64,000 nucleotides of DNA from Aminobacter carboxidus (GTDB taxonomy: Bacteria; Pseudomonadota; Alphaproteobacteria; Rhizobiales; Rhizobiaceae). Location of the stretch: positions 496,001-560,000 of the forward strand of contig NZ_JACZEP010000001.1 of NCBI RefSeq assembly GCF_014863355.1, read 5' to 3'. Below the pieces are notes generated by a model that had not been told where the DNA came from, did not search any database, and saw only the letters and a list, made by a program, of their open reading frames with translations. Below are positions 8,069 through 16,243 of the stretch, piece after piece (the first letter of the stretch is position 1; every line of letters starts with the position of its first letter). The translations under genes were made by a program, and so were the position numbers.

Positions 8069-8734
8069 CTATTTCTGCAGGAATTCGGCTACGTCACGGA
8101 ATACGTTGACGAACATCTCTTCCGTCAGCACGCCCGTATTGGTGTTGTAGCGCGAACAGTGATAGCTCGAAAACACCGCGAGATCGCCGACGTCGCAACG
8201 GGCACCGTGCTTGAACGGCACCGCCGCGACGCGCGCGCCGAGCGCCCGCACCGTCGACTGGTGGCCGATCGAGCCGAGCGTCAGGATCGCCTTCAGGTTG
8301 GGAAAGCGCGCGATGGTCGGCACCAGGAAGGTGCGGCAGGTGTTGATCTCTGCACCCACCGGCTTGTTGTCTGGCGGCACGCAGCGCACCGCATTGGTGA
8401 TCGCCGTGCCGATCAGTTCGAGGCTGTCGTCGGGCCGCGCCTCGAACTCGCCGCGGGCCATGCCGAAGCGCTTCAGCGTCGAATAGAGCAGCTCGCCGGC
8501 ATAGTCGCCGGTGAACGGGCGACCGGTGCGGTTGGCCCCGCGCACACCCGGTGCCAATCCGACGATCAGGAAACGCACCGCCTCTTCGCCTTCGGGAGGA
8601 AGGAAGGAGCGGACGGGCGCGTTGTACCAGCCCGGCTCGCGGGCGCGCCAGCTCGCGATAAAATCGTGCAGGCGCGGGCAAAGCGGACAATCCCGGTCGG
8701 GATCGACCGTCAGGGCTGGCTGGAGACTGGGCAT
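8069..8734 (-). CDS. Uracil-DNA glycosylase, family 5 (UDGb type)
   Basis: Removes uracil and possibly other deaminated bases from DNA, starting base-excision repair. In the 221-residue protein motif 1 is GLAPGVRGANRTGRPFTGD, the family-5 form in which the active-site Asp of other UDGs is absent. The second motif, SSYHCSRYNTNTG, matches the family S-x-HPS-x-N-x-x-TG. Cys16 and Cys19 (CPLC), with later cysteines in NAVRC and NTCRTF, form the expected iron-sulfur ligand set. The ATG at 8734 shares its A with the TGA of the upstream NYN gene, so the two are translationally coupled. A TTG one codon earlier is disregarded. Confidence 0.9.
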   Translation of the reverse strand: MPSLQPALTVDPDRDCPLCPRLHDFIASWRAREPGWYNAPVRSFLPPEGEEAVRFLIVGLAPGVRGANRTGRPFTGDYAGELLYSTLKRFGMARGEFEARPDDSLELIGTAITNAVRCVPPDNKPVGAEINTCRTFLVPTIARFPNLKAILTLGSIGHQSTVRALGARVAAVPFKHGARCDVGDLAVFSSYHCSRYNTNTGVLTEEMFVNVFRDVAEFLQK

Positions 8735-9315
8735 CAAATGTCTTGGGCTGGAGGTTCGACCGGGTCGACCTTGCGCGCCGGACGTTCGGAAGGCTCGCGG
8801 CCGATCTCGGCCTTCAGCGTCATCAGGTCGATGAAATGGTCGGCCTGACGGCGCAGGTCGTCCGAGATCATTGGTGGCTGCGAGGCCATGGTCGAGATCA
8901 CCGAAACCTTGCGGCCGCGGCGCTGCAGCGCTTCCACCAGCGTGCGGAAATCGCCGTCGCCGGAGAAGATGACGTAATGGTCGACGACATCGGCGAGCTC
9001 GAGCGCATCGACTGTCAGCTCGATGTCCATGTTGCCCTTGATCTTGCGCCGTCCGGTGGCGTCGGTGAACTCTTTGGCCGGCTTGGTGACGACCTTGAAG
9101 CCGTTATAATCGAGCCAGTCGATCAGCGGGCGGATCGAGGAGTATTCCTGGTCTTCGACCAATGCGGTGTAATAATAGGCGCGCAGCAGGTAGCCACGCT
9201 TCTGGAAGCTGGAAAGCAGTTTTCGGTAGTCGATGTCGAAGCCGAGGGAGCGCGAAGTGGCGTAGAGATTAGCTCCGTCGATAAAAAGTGCGATTTTCTC
9301 GCGAGGATCAAACAT
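8734..9315 (-). CDS. NYN-domain protein (LabA/DUF88 family), putative RNase
   Basis: A 193-residue PIN-like nuclease fold of the LabA/DUF88 type. The conserved acidic metal-binding residues are seen in FIDGANLY (Asp13), KGNMDIELTVDA and IFSGDGDFRTLVEAL, the three standard NYN motifs. The C-terminal 40 residues are Pro/Glu/Arg-rich and probably flexible. AAGGA lies about 10 bases before the ATG at 9315. Its stop codon overlaps the start of the uracil-DNA glycosylase. The same gene order upstream of rpoZ occurs in other rhizobia. Nuclease activity is a family inference; the target RNA is unknown. Confidence 0.9.
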   Translation of the reverse strand: MFDPREKIALFIDGANLYATSRSLGFDIDYRKLLSSFQKRGYLLRAYYYTALVEDQEYSSIRPLIDWLDYNGFKVVTKPAKEFTDATGRRKIKGNMDIELTVDALELADVVDHYVIFSGDGDFRTLVEALQRRGRKVSVISTMASQPPMISDDLRRQADHFIDLMTLKAEIGREPSERPARKVDPVEPPAQDI

Positions 9316-9591
9316 AGGAAAATTTCCTTGTTGAAATAGGCTGACGCCAAATACGCTGAACCGAGCGCCCGTTCCCCCAAATCAATGACTTACCCCATTG
9401 CGGCAAATATCGCTCGCGTTGAGTCATTCCAAGGGGGGGCAGGGGCTGAGCAGTAAAATAATCGTTTGTGGACGGCTGTCCGGATTCCGACGCTTCGGTG
9501 GCAAAGCAGGCTTGATGCTTGAATTGCGTGGCCGTTCAGGTTATGGCACGCGTCAGCTTTCCGTCAAATCCATGCATGAAAGGGGCATTTC

Positions 9592-9987
9592 ATGGCCCGC
9601 GTAACCGTTGAAGACTGCATTGACAAGGTCGACAACCGCTTTGAGCTGGTGTTGCTCGCCGGCCACCGCGCCCGCCAGATCTCGCAGGGCGCGCAGATCA
9701 CGCTGCCGCGCGACAACGACAAGAACCCTGTCGTGGCGCTGCGCGAAATCGCCGACGAGATGCTGTCGCCCGACGATCTCAAGGAAGACCTGATCCATTC
9801 GCTGCAGAAGCATGTCGAAGTCGACGAGCCGGAGCCGGAAGCTCCCGAGCCGGCGGACCAGACCACTGCTTCCGCCGTCGACGCCGACGAAGCCGAAGAA
9901 AACATCAACTTCGACCGCATGTCGGAAGAAGACCTGCTCGCCGGCATCGAGAGCCTGGTGGCGCCCGAAAAGAGCGACGACTACTGA
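9592..9987 (+). CDS. rpoZ: RNA polymerase omega subunit
   Basis: Small structural subunit that clamps beta-prime during RNA polymerase assembly and forms part of a ppGpp site. The 131-residue protein starts with the canonical [20 protein letters not shown] and contains [13 protein letters not shown] and [13 protein letters not shown]. Residues 70-131 are an acidic tail ([18 protein letters not shown]), as in other alphaproteobacteria. AAAGGGG precedes the ATG. It lies directly upstream of rsh, linking the ppGpp synthase with its target. The stop codon overlaps the left arm of a large inverted repeat (9986-10128). Confidence 0.97.
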   Translation: MARVTVEDCIDKVDNRFELVLLAGHRARQISQGAQITLPRDNDKNPVVALREIADEMLSPDDLKEDLIHSLQKHVEVDEPEPEAPEPADQTTASAVDADEAEENINFDRMSEEDLLAGIESLVAPEKSDDY

Positions 9988-10128
9988 GACCTGCTGAGAA
10001 TTCTACCCTGCCGGCCACCTGACGCGGCTTTCTCCGCTTCCGGTGCTCACGGACCGAAAGTCCGCTCCGCTCCGGTTCTCGCAAGCCACGCCATCTGACT
10101 CGGCAGGGCGAATTCTCAAAAAGGTCTC
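9986..10128. repeat. 143-bp interrupted palindrome between rpoZ and rsh
   Basis: Arms pair in order: GAGACCT (9986-9992) with AGGTCTC (10122-10128), GAGAATTC (9996-10003) with GAATTCTC (10110-10117), and CCCTGCC (10006-10012) with GGCAGGG (10102-10108). The apex is CGGAC-CGAAA-GTCCG (10050-10064). Short mismatches separate the paired blocks, so the transcript could fold into one long rod. There is no T run, so it is more likely an interspersed palindromic element or an RNase III/processing target than a terminator. Confidence 0.85.
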
Positions 10129-10256
10129 GCGTCGCGCTAAAACGCGCGCCAAACCGGCCAATCGGCACTTCCGCGCCGCCACATCAGTGTTTATCTATGA
10201 CATGCGTCGCAAGCCCTTGCGGCGCATGATTCATTTCGAGTTCCGGGAAGCCGCCC

Positions 10257-12491
10257 ATGATGCGTCAGTATGAGCTTGTCGAGCGCGTCCAGCGCTACAA
10301 GCCTGACGTCAACGAGGCACTGCTCAACAAGGCCTATGTCTATGCCATGCAAAAGCATGGCCATCAGAAGCGCGCCTCGGGCGATCCCTATTTTTCGCAT
10401 CCACTCGAAGTGGCGGCGATCCTCACCGACATGCATCTCGATGAGGCGACAATCGCGGTCGCGCTTCTGCATGACACCATCGAGGACACCAGTGCCACGC
10501 GCGCCGAGATCGACGAGCTGTTTGGTCCCGACATCGGCCGGCTGGTCGAGGGCCTGACCAAGCTCAAGAAGCTCGACCTCGTCTCCAAGAAGGCCGAGCA
10601 GGCGGAGAACCTGCGCAAGCTGTTGCTTGCGATCTCCGAGGACGTGCGCGTTTTGCTGGTCAAACTCGCCGACCGGCTGCACAACATGCGCACGCTGCAC
10701 CATGTGCCCGACAGCAAGCGCCAGCGCATCGCCGAAGAGACGATGGACATCTATGCGCCGTTGGCCGGTCGCATGGGCATGCAGGGCATGCGCGAGGAGC
10801 TCGAGGAACTCGCCTTCCGCTACATCAATCCCGAGGCGTACCGCACCGTCACCGAGCGGTTGGCGGAGATGTCGGAGCGCAGCATGGGCGTGCTTGCCGA
10901 CATCGAAAAGGCGCTGTCGGCGCAGTTCGAGAAGTACGACATCAAGGCGACGGTGAAGAGCAGGCAGAAGAAGCCGTGGTCGGTGTTCCGCAAGATGGAG
11001 ACCAAGGCGCTGTCGTTCGAGCAGCTGTCCGACATCTTCGGCTTCCGCGTCGTCGTCGACGGCGTCGAGGACTGCTACCGCGCGCTGGGGGCCATCCATA
11101 CGACCTGGTCGATGGTGCCGGGGCGGTTCAAGGACTACATCTCGACGCCGAAGCAGAACGACTACCGTTCGATCCACACCACAATAGTTGGTCCGTCGCG
11201 CCAGCGCATCGAGCTGCAGATCCGCACCCGCGAGATGAACAAGATCGCCGAATATGGCGTCGCCGCGCATTCGATCTACAAGGACAATGCCGGCAAGACC
11301 AATGGCGGTGGCCACACCATCTCCAAGGAAACCAACGCCTATGGCTGGCTGAGGCGGACGATCGAGCAACTCGCCGAGGGCGATAATCCCGAGGATTTCC
11401 TCGAAAACACCAAGCTCGAGCTGTTCCAGGACCAGGTCTTCTGCTTCACGCCCAAGGGCATGCTGATCGCGCTGCCGCGTGGCGCGACGCCAATCGACTT
11501 CGCTTATGCCGTGCACACCGACGTCGGCGACACCTGCGTTGGCGCCAAGGTCAACGGCCGGGTGATGCCGCTGATGACCGAGCTCAAGAACGGCGACGAG
11601 GTCGAGATCATCCGCTCCAAGGCACAGGTGCCGCCGGCGGCGTGGGAATCGATCGTCGTCACCGGCAAGGCGCGCTCGGCGATCCGCCGTGCCACCAAAA
11701 ATGCCATCCGCAAGCAGTATTCGGGCCTCGGCGCCCGCATCCTCGAACGCGCCTTCGAGCGCGCCGGCAAGAAATTCTCCAAGGACAGCCTGAAGTCGGT
11801 GCTGCACCGGCTGGCGCGCAAGGACATCGAGGACGTGCTGGCGTCCGTCGGCCGTGGCGAGCTGTCGTCCAACGACGTCGTCCGTGCCGTCTTCCCCGAC
11901 TACAAGGAAGAGCGCGTCACGCCCGCCGCCGCCAAGCCGCGCGAAGAGGGCTGGTCGAAGATCCGCAACGCGGCCGGCATGCTGTTCCAGATCCCCGGGC
12001 GCTCGTCGACCCCGCCGCGAAAGGAGCAAAGGGCGCAAGGCAGCGCCGTGCCGATCCGCGGCGTCAGCGGCGACCTGCCGGTGCGCTTCGCGCCCGAAGG
12101 CGCGGTCCCGGGCGACCGTATCGTCGGCATCATGCAGCCGGGCTCGGGCATCACCATCTATCCGATCCAGTCGCCGTCGCTGATGGCCTTCGACGACCAG
12201 CCGGAGCGCTGGATCGACGTGCGCTGGGACCTCGACGAAGGCTCGAAGGAGCGCTTTCCAGCGCGGCTTTCGGTTACCGCGATCAACGCGCCGGGCTCGC
12301 TCGCCGACATTGCCCAGGTGGTGGCGGCCAACGACGCCAACATCCACACGCTGTCGATGATCCGCACAGCGCCCGACTTCACCGAAATGTTGCTCGATCT
12401 CGAAGTCTGGGATCTGAAGCACCTGAACCGGCTGATCTCCCAGCTCAAGGACAACTCCAGTGTCAGTGATGCCCGCCGCGTCAATGGCTAG
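10257..12491 (+). CDS. rsh: Bifunctional (p)ppGpp synthetase/hydrolase
   Basis: Makes and degrades the stringent-response alarmone; alphaproteobacteria usually have this single long RelA/SpoT homologue. In the 744-residue protein the HD hydrolase domain (about 25-180) keeps PYFSHPLEVA and LLHDTIEDT. The synthetase domain (about 235-350) has FGFRVVVDGVEDCYRALG and YRSIHTTI. A TGS domain (about 405-465) contains PRGATPIDFAYAVHTD. A C-terminal ACT domain (about 665-740) contains NAPGSLADIAQVVAANDAN. Both catalytic motifs look intact. It sits downstream of rpoZ and ends at a terminator (12489-12535). Confidence 0.96.
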   Translation: MMRQYELVERVQRYKPDVNEALLNKAYVYAMQKHGHQKRASGDPYFSHPLEVAAILTDMHLDEATIAVALLHDTIEDTSATRAEIDELFGPDIGRLVEGLTKLKKLDLVSKKAEQAENLRKLLLAISEDVRVLLVKLADRLHNMRTLHHVPDSKRQRIAEETMDIYAPLAGRMGMQGMREELEELAFRYINPEAYRTVTERLAEMSERSMGVLADIEKALSAQFEKYDIKATVKSRQKKPWSVFRKMETKALSFEQLSDIFGFRVVVDGVEDCYRALGAIHTTWSMVPGRFKDYISTPKQNDYRSIHTTIVGPSRQRIELQIRTREMNKIAEYGVAAHSIYKDNAGKTNGGGHTISKETNAYGWLRRTIEQLAEGDNPEDFLENTKLELFQDQVFCFTPKGMLIALPRGATPIDFAYAVHTDVGDTCVGAKVNGRVMPLMTELKNGDEVEIIRSKAQVPPAAWESIVVTGKARSAIRRATKNAIRKQYSGLGARILERAFERAGKKFSKDSLKSVLHRLARKDIEDVLASVGRGELSSNDVVRAVFPDYKEERVTPAAAKPREEGWSKIRNAAGMLFQIPGRSSTPPRKEQRAQGSAVPIRGVSGDLPVRFAPEGAVPGDRIVGIMQPGSGITIYPIQSPSLMAFDDQPERWIDVRWDLDEGSKERFPARLSVTAINAPGSLADIAQVVAANDANIHTLSMIRTAPDFTEMLLDLEVWDLKHLNRLISQLKDNSSVSDARRVNG

Positions 12492-12535
12492 AGCCTATTA
12501 CATTCCGATGAATCGGAATGGGGCTCTATCTTTTT
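12489..12535 (+). terminator. Terminator of rsh
   Basis: The outer stem TAGAGCC (12489-12495) with GGCTCTA (12522-12528) and inner stem ATTCCGAT (12502-12509) with ATCGGAAT (12512-12519) are followed by TTTTT at 12531-12535. The outer stem overlaps the rsh stop codon. Confidence 0.8.
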
Positions 12536-12539
12536 GTTG

Positions 12540-12588
12540 TAGCATGATCTTTTCCGAAAACCGGTCACCACTTTTCGGGATCATGCTA
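12540..12588. repeat. AGCATGATC-type interspersed palindrome
   Basis: TAGCATGATC (12540-12549) pairs with GATCATGCTA (12579-12588), and CCGAAAA (12554-12560) with TTTTCGG (12572-12578). This palindrome is recognisable as a repeat found many times in rhizobial chromosomes. It ends about 35 bp before pyrE. Confidence 0.8.
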
Positions 12589-12622
12589 TAGCGCGCTGGA
12601 CTGACGACGAGGAAAGACGACG

Positions 12623-13201
12623 ATGCAGACAAAAGACGTTCTCGACATTTTCCGCTCGGCGGGCGCCGTGCTCGAAGGCCATTTCATCCTGACGTCGGGC
12701 CTGCGCAGCCCGGTGTTCCTGCAGAAGGCACGCGTCTTCATGCATGCCGACAAGACCGAAGCATTGTGCAAGGCGCTGGCCGACAAGATCCGTGCCGAAG
12801 TTGCGGGCGACATCGACTATGTCGTCGGACCGGCGATCGGCGGGCTGATCCCTGCCTATGAGACGTCAAGGCATCTCAAGGTGCCGGCGATCTGGGTCGA
12901 GCGCGAGCAGGGCACGTTCCGGCTGCGCCGCTTCGAGATCGAAAAGGGCGCACGCGTCGTCATCGTCGAGGACATCGTGACCACCGGCCTATCGATCCGC
13001 GAGACCATCGCGTGCCTGAGCGAGCTTGGCGCCGAGGTCGTGGCGGCTGCCTGCATCATCGACCGTTCGGCCGGCAAGAGCGACGTTGGCGTGCCGCTGG
13101 TGGCGCTCGCCGAATACGAGGTTCCGGCCTATCCGGCCGACCAACTGCCGCCGGAGCTGGCGGCGATCCCGGCGATCAAGCCCGGCAGCCGGAACATCTA
13201 G
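12623..13201 (+). CDS. pyrE: Orotate phosphoribosyltransferase
   Basis: Transfers phosphoribose from PRPP to orotate to give OMP, the fifth step of pyrimidine synthesis. In the 192-residue protein the PRPP-binding motif [13 protein letters not shown] is at about residues 112-124, [17 protein letters not shown] forms the PPi loop, and [15 protein letters not shown] lies near the N-terminus. GAGGAAAGACGACG precedes the ATG. It lies between rsh and acpS, the usual rhizobial order. Confidence 0.96.
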   Translation: MQTKDVLDIFRSAGAVLEGHFILTSGLRSPVFLQKARVFMHADKTEALCKALADKIRAEVAGDIDYVVGPAIGGLIPAYETSRHLKVPAIWVEREQGTFRLRRFEIEKGARVVIVEDIVTTGLSIRETIACLSELGAEVVAAACIIDRSAGKSDVGVPLVALAEYEVPAYPADQLPPELAAIPAIKPGSRNI

Positions 13202-13215
13202 GAATGGTGCACCCG

Positions 13216-13263
13216 GCCACCCCTCTCTGGCCTGCCGGCCATCTCCCTCGCAAGGGGGAAGAT
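13216..13263 (+). repeat. Palindromic repeat, copy 3
   Basis: A diverged copy of the 6556-6609 element, keeping CTCTGGCCTGCCGGCCATCT exactly and differing in the flanks. It lies in the pyrE-acpS spacer, downstream of the pyrE stop. Confidence 0.85.
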
Positions 13264-13298
13264 CGGCAGCTTGGGCGTGGCAGCGTGGAGGGGAAAGT

Positions 13299-13715
13299 AT
13301 GATCCTCGGCATCGGTAGCGACCTGGTCGACATCAGGCGGATCGAAAAATCGATCGTCCGCCACGGTGAGCGCTTCATCCAGCGCATCTTCACCGAGGTC
13401 GAGCAGGAACGTGCCGAAGGCCGGCGCGGGCGCATTGCCTCTTATGCCAAGCGTTTCGCCGCCAAGGAGGCCTGTTCCAAGGCGCTTGGCTGCGGCATAT
13501 CAGAAGGCGTGTTCTGGCGCGACATGGGCGTGATCAACCTGCCGGGCGGCAGGCCAACGATGGAACTGTCCGGCGGAGCGGCAAAAAGGCTGGCGACGAT
13601 GCTGCCTGAAGGGCATCGCGCCGTGGTTCACCTGACGATCACCGACGATTTTCCGCTCGCGCAAGCCTTTGTGATCATCGAGGCGCTGCCGGTCGAACAA
13701 CCGCCACTATCTTAG
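13299..13715 (+). CDS. acpS: Holo-[acyl-carrier-protein] synthase
   Basis: Transfers 4'-phosphopantetheine from CoA to the serine of acyl carrier protein, activating it for fatty-acid synthesis. The 138-residue protein has the Mg-binding motif [13 protein letters not shown] at residues 3-15 and [14 protein letters not shown] at about 50-63. GGAG at 13287-13290 supports the ATG at 13299; the longer open frame upstream runs through pyrE and the repeat and is not coding. It is the first gene of the lepB-rnc-era cluster. Confidence 0.95.
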   Translation: MILGIGSDLVDIRRIEKSIVRHGERFIQRIFTEVEQERAEGRRGRIASYAKRFAAKEACSKALGCGISEGVFWRDMGVINLPGGRPTMELSGGAAKRLATMLPEGHRAVVHLTITDDFPLAQAFVIIEALPVEQPPLS

Positions 13716-13792
13716 GGTTTTGGCGGCGGCTGAGACATTGCCCCGGCGACGGCGAGCCCTTATACCCATCGCGACCTACAATCGAGGACGAC

Positions 13793-14539
13793 ATGAGCGT
13801 GGCTGAAAAACAGAAGAAGTCTGGCGGGCTCGGCGAGACCGTGAGCGTCATCGTCCAGGCACTGCTGCTGGCGCTGGTGATCCGGACGCTGCTGTTCCAG
13901 CCGTTCTCGATCCCGTCGGGCTCGATGCGCCCGACGCTGCTCGAGGGCGACTATCTGTTCGTCACCAAATGGGCCTATGGCTATTCGCGCTATTCGCTGC
14001 CTTTGTCGCCAAACCTGTTTTCGGGCCGCGTCTTCGGCTCGGATCCGGAGCGCGGCGACGTCGTCGTCTTCAAGTTCCCGCCTAATCCGTCGCTCGACTA
14101 CATCAAGCGCGTCGTCGGCCTGCCCGGTGACCGCATCCAGATGAAGGACGGCCAGCTCTATATCAACGGCACCGCCGTGGCGCGCGAGAAGGTCGGCCAG
14201 ATCGACAATCCTGACGTCACCGAGGTCAATCGTCCGGTCGACGTCTATCGCGAGACGCTGCCGAATGGCGTCTCCTACGACACGCTCGATCTGACGCCGG
14301 ATTCGATCGGCGACAACACGCGTGAATTCATCGTGCCCGAAGGCCACTTCTTCATGATGGGCGACAACCGCGACAACTCGACCGACAGCCGCTTCAATGT
14401 CGGCTTCGTGCCGGGCGAAAACCTCGTCGGCCGCGCCAACATCATCTTCTTCTCGATCGCCAGCGGTGCAAGCCCGCTGGAAATCTGGAAGTGGCCGACC
14501 GAGATGCGCGCCTCGCGCCTGTTCAACTTCGTCCGATAG
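13793..14539 (+). CDS. lepB: Signal peptidase I
   Basis: A membrane-anchored serine protease that removes Sec and Tat signal peptides on the periplasmic side. The 248-residue protein has one N-terminal transmembrane helix (about 17-37). The Ser/Lys catalytic dyad is Ser44 in PSGSMRPTL and Lys105 in YIKRVVGLPGDR. The C-terminal box GDNRDNSTDSRF is intact. It is followed two bases later by rnc, so the two are cotranscribed. Confidence 0.96.
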   Translation: MSVAEKQKKSGGLGETVSVIVQALLLALVIRTLLFQPFSIPSGSMRPTLLEGDYLFVTKWAYGYSRYSLPLSPNLFSGRVFGSDPERGDVVVFKFPPNPSLDYIKRVVGLPGDRIQMKDGQLYINGTAVAREKVGQIDNPDVTEVNRPVDVYRETLPNGVSYDTLDLTPDSIGDNTREFIVPEGHFFMMGDNRDNSTDSRFNVGFVPGENLVGRANIIFFSIASGASPLEIWKWPTEMRASRLFNFVR

Positions 14540-14541
14540 GC

Positions 14542-15264
14542 ATGGCAGGCAAACGGCTCACCGCCACGGAACTCGCCGACGCGCTGCAACTCCGCACCGG
14601 CCATATCTTCCGCGATCACCAGCGCCTGCAACGGGCGCTGACGCATGGCAGCGCACGCAGCGCCAATGCCGGCGTCGACTATGAGCGTTTCGAGTTCCTG
14701 GGCGACCGGGTGCTGGGCCTCGCTGTCGCCGACATGCTGCTGTCCGACTTTCCCAATGCGCCCGAAGGCGAGCTTTCGGTGCGCCTCAACGCACTGGTCA
14801 ATGCCGAGGCACTGGCCCAGATCGCCGACGAGATCGGCCTCGCCGAACTGATCCGCGCCGGCTCGGAAGTGCGCAATCTCGCCGAGCGCAAGCGCGTCAA
14901 CCTGCGGGCAGATGCGCTGGAATCGCTGATCGCAGTCATCTATCTCGACGGTGGACTGGATGCCGCGAAGCGCTTTATTCATAAGTACTGGAAGCCACGC
15001 GCCGAGGCCGCCGGCGCTGCCCGCCGCGACCCCAAGACCGAATTGCAGGAATGGGCGCACCAGGCGTCGACAGCAGTGCCTGCCTACCAGATCGAAAGCC
15101 GCACCGGCCCGGATCACGACCCCGTCTTTTCGGTGAGCGTGCGGGTCGGCAAATTTCTGCCCGCTACCGGTACCGGTCGCTCCAAGCGCGAGGCCGAGCA
15201 GAACGCAGCCTCCGCCCTTTTGGTGCGTGAGGGCGTATGGAAGAACGAGGAGACCGCATCGTGA
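14542..15264 (+). CDS. rnc: Ribonuclease III
   Basis: A double-strand-specific endoribonuclease for rRNA, mRNA and sRNA processing. In the 240-residue protein the RNase III signature ERFEFLGDRVLG is at residues 48-59, followed by the second acidic cluster. The double-stranded RNA-binding domain (about 160-232) ends SKREAEQNAASALL. The ATG at 14542 is two bases after the lepB stop; an upstream in-frame ATG inside lepB is ignored. The stop overlaps the era GTG start. Confidence 0.95.
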   Translation: MAGKRLTATELADALQLRTGHIFRDHQRLQRALTHGSARSANAGVDYERFEFLGDRVLGLAVADMLLSDFPNAPEGELSVRLNALVNAEALAQIADEIGLAELIRAGSEVRNLAERKRVNLRADALESLIAVIYLDGGLDAAKRFIHKYWKPRAEAAGAARRDPKTELQEWAHQASTAVPAYQIESRTGPDHDPVFSVSVRVGKFLPATGTGRSKREAEQNAASALLVREGVWKNEETAS

Positions 15265-16190
15265 CTGATGCCCCTGAGACCACCACGCCTGCAATGCGTG
15301 CCACCCGTTCGGGCTTCGTTGCGCTGATCGGCGCGCCGAATGCCGGCAAGTCGACGCTGGTCAACCAGCTTGTCGGCGCCAAGGTGTCGATCGTCACCCA
15401 CAAGGTGCAGACGACGCGCGCCATCGTCCGCGGCATCGCCACCCACGACAACGCCCAGATCGTGTTCATCGACACGCCCGGCATCTTCAAGCCCAAGCGC
15501 CGGCTCGACACCGCGATGGTGACGACAGCCTGGGGCGGGGCCAAGGACGCCGACCTGATCCTGGTGCTGATCGATGCCGAGCGCGGCATCAAGGGTGATG
15601 CCGCAGCCATCCTCGAACGGCTAAAGGACGTGCGCCAGCCCAAGGTGCTGATCCTCAACAAGGTCGACCGGGTCGATCCCGAAAAGCTGCTGAAGCTGAC
15701 GGCGACGGCGAATGAGAGCGTCAATTTCGAGCGCACCTTCATGGTTTCGGCGCTGACCGGTTCGGGCTGCAAGGACCTGCTTGACTTCCTGGCCAAGCGC
15801 CTGCCCGAAGGCCCGTGGTATTACCCCGAAGATCAGATCTCCGACCTGCCGATGCGCCAACTCGCCGCCGAGATCACCCGCGAAAAGCTCTATCTGCGTC
15901 TGCACCAAGAACTGCCTTACTCGTCGCATATTGAGACCGAGAAGTGGGAAGAGCTGCCCGACGGTTCGGTGCGTATCCAGCAGGTCATCTTCGTCGAGCG
16001 CGACAGCCAGAAGAAGATCGTGCTCGGCCACAAGGGCGAAACCATCCGCGCCATCGGCCAGGCGTCGCGCATGGAGATCGGCGGCATCCTGGAACAGAAG
16101 GTGCACCTGTTCCTGTTCGTCAAGGTGCGCGAGAACTGGGGCGACGATCCCGAGCGCTACCGCGAAATGGGGCTGGATTTCCCGCATTAG
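15261..16190 (+). CDS. era: GTPase Era
   Basis: An essential GTPase that binds the 3' end of 16S rRNA and acts in 30S maturation. The 309-residue protein has P-loop GAPNAGKST, switch I/II motifs with DTPGI, NKVD for guanine specificity, and a C-terminal KH domain with VLGHKGETIRAIGQASR. The GTG at 15261 overlaps the rnc stop as GTGA and follows GAGGAGA (15247-15253); an alternative ATG at 15237 would extend 24 bases into rnc. In most rhizobia recO follows era directly, but here recO lies 23.6 kb away. Confidence 0.95.
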   Translation: MTDAPETTTPAMRATRSGFVALIGAPNAGKSTLVNQLVGAKVSIVTHKVQTTRAIVRGIATHDNAQIVFIDTPGIFKPKRRLDTAMVTTAWGGAKDADLILVLIDAERGIKGDAAAILERLKDVRQPKVLILNKVDRVDPEKLLKLTATANESVNFERTFMVSALTGSGCKDLLDFLAKRLPEGPWYYPEDQISDLPMRQLAAEITREKLYLRLHQELPYSSHIETEKWEELPDGSVRIQQVIFVERDSQKKIVLGHKGETIRAIGQASRMEIGGILEQKVHLFLFVKVRENWGDDPERYREMGLDFPH

Positions 16191-16243
16191 GCGGGGGCAG
16201 GGCTGAGCGCATAGCGGTCAGCCCGGCTTTTTCAGATCCCTCT

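Noticed and set aside
9986-10128. Rho-independent terminator of rpoZ
   Set aside because: The stem is long but has no following T run, so it is listed as a repeat.
10191-12422. 743-codon minus-strand open frame
   Set aside because: It is antisense to rsh along its whole length; composition (Arg, Ala, Asp, His-rich) is that of a GC-rich shadow frame.
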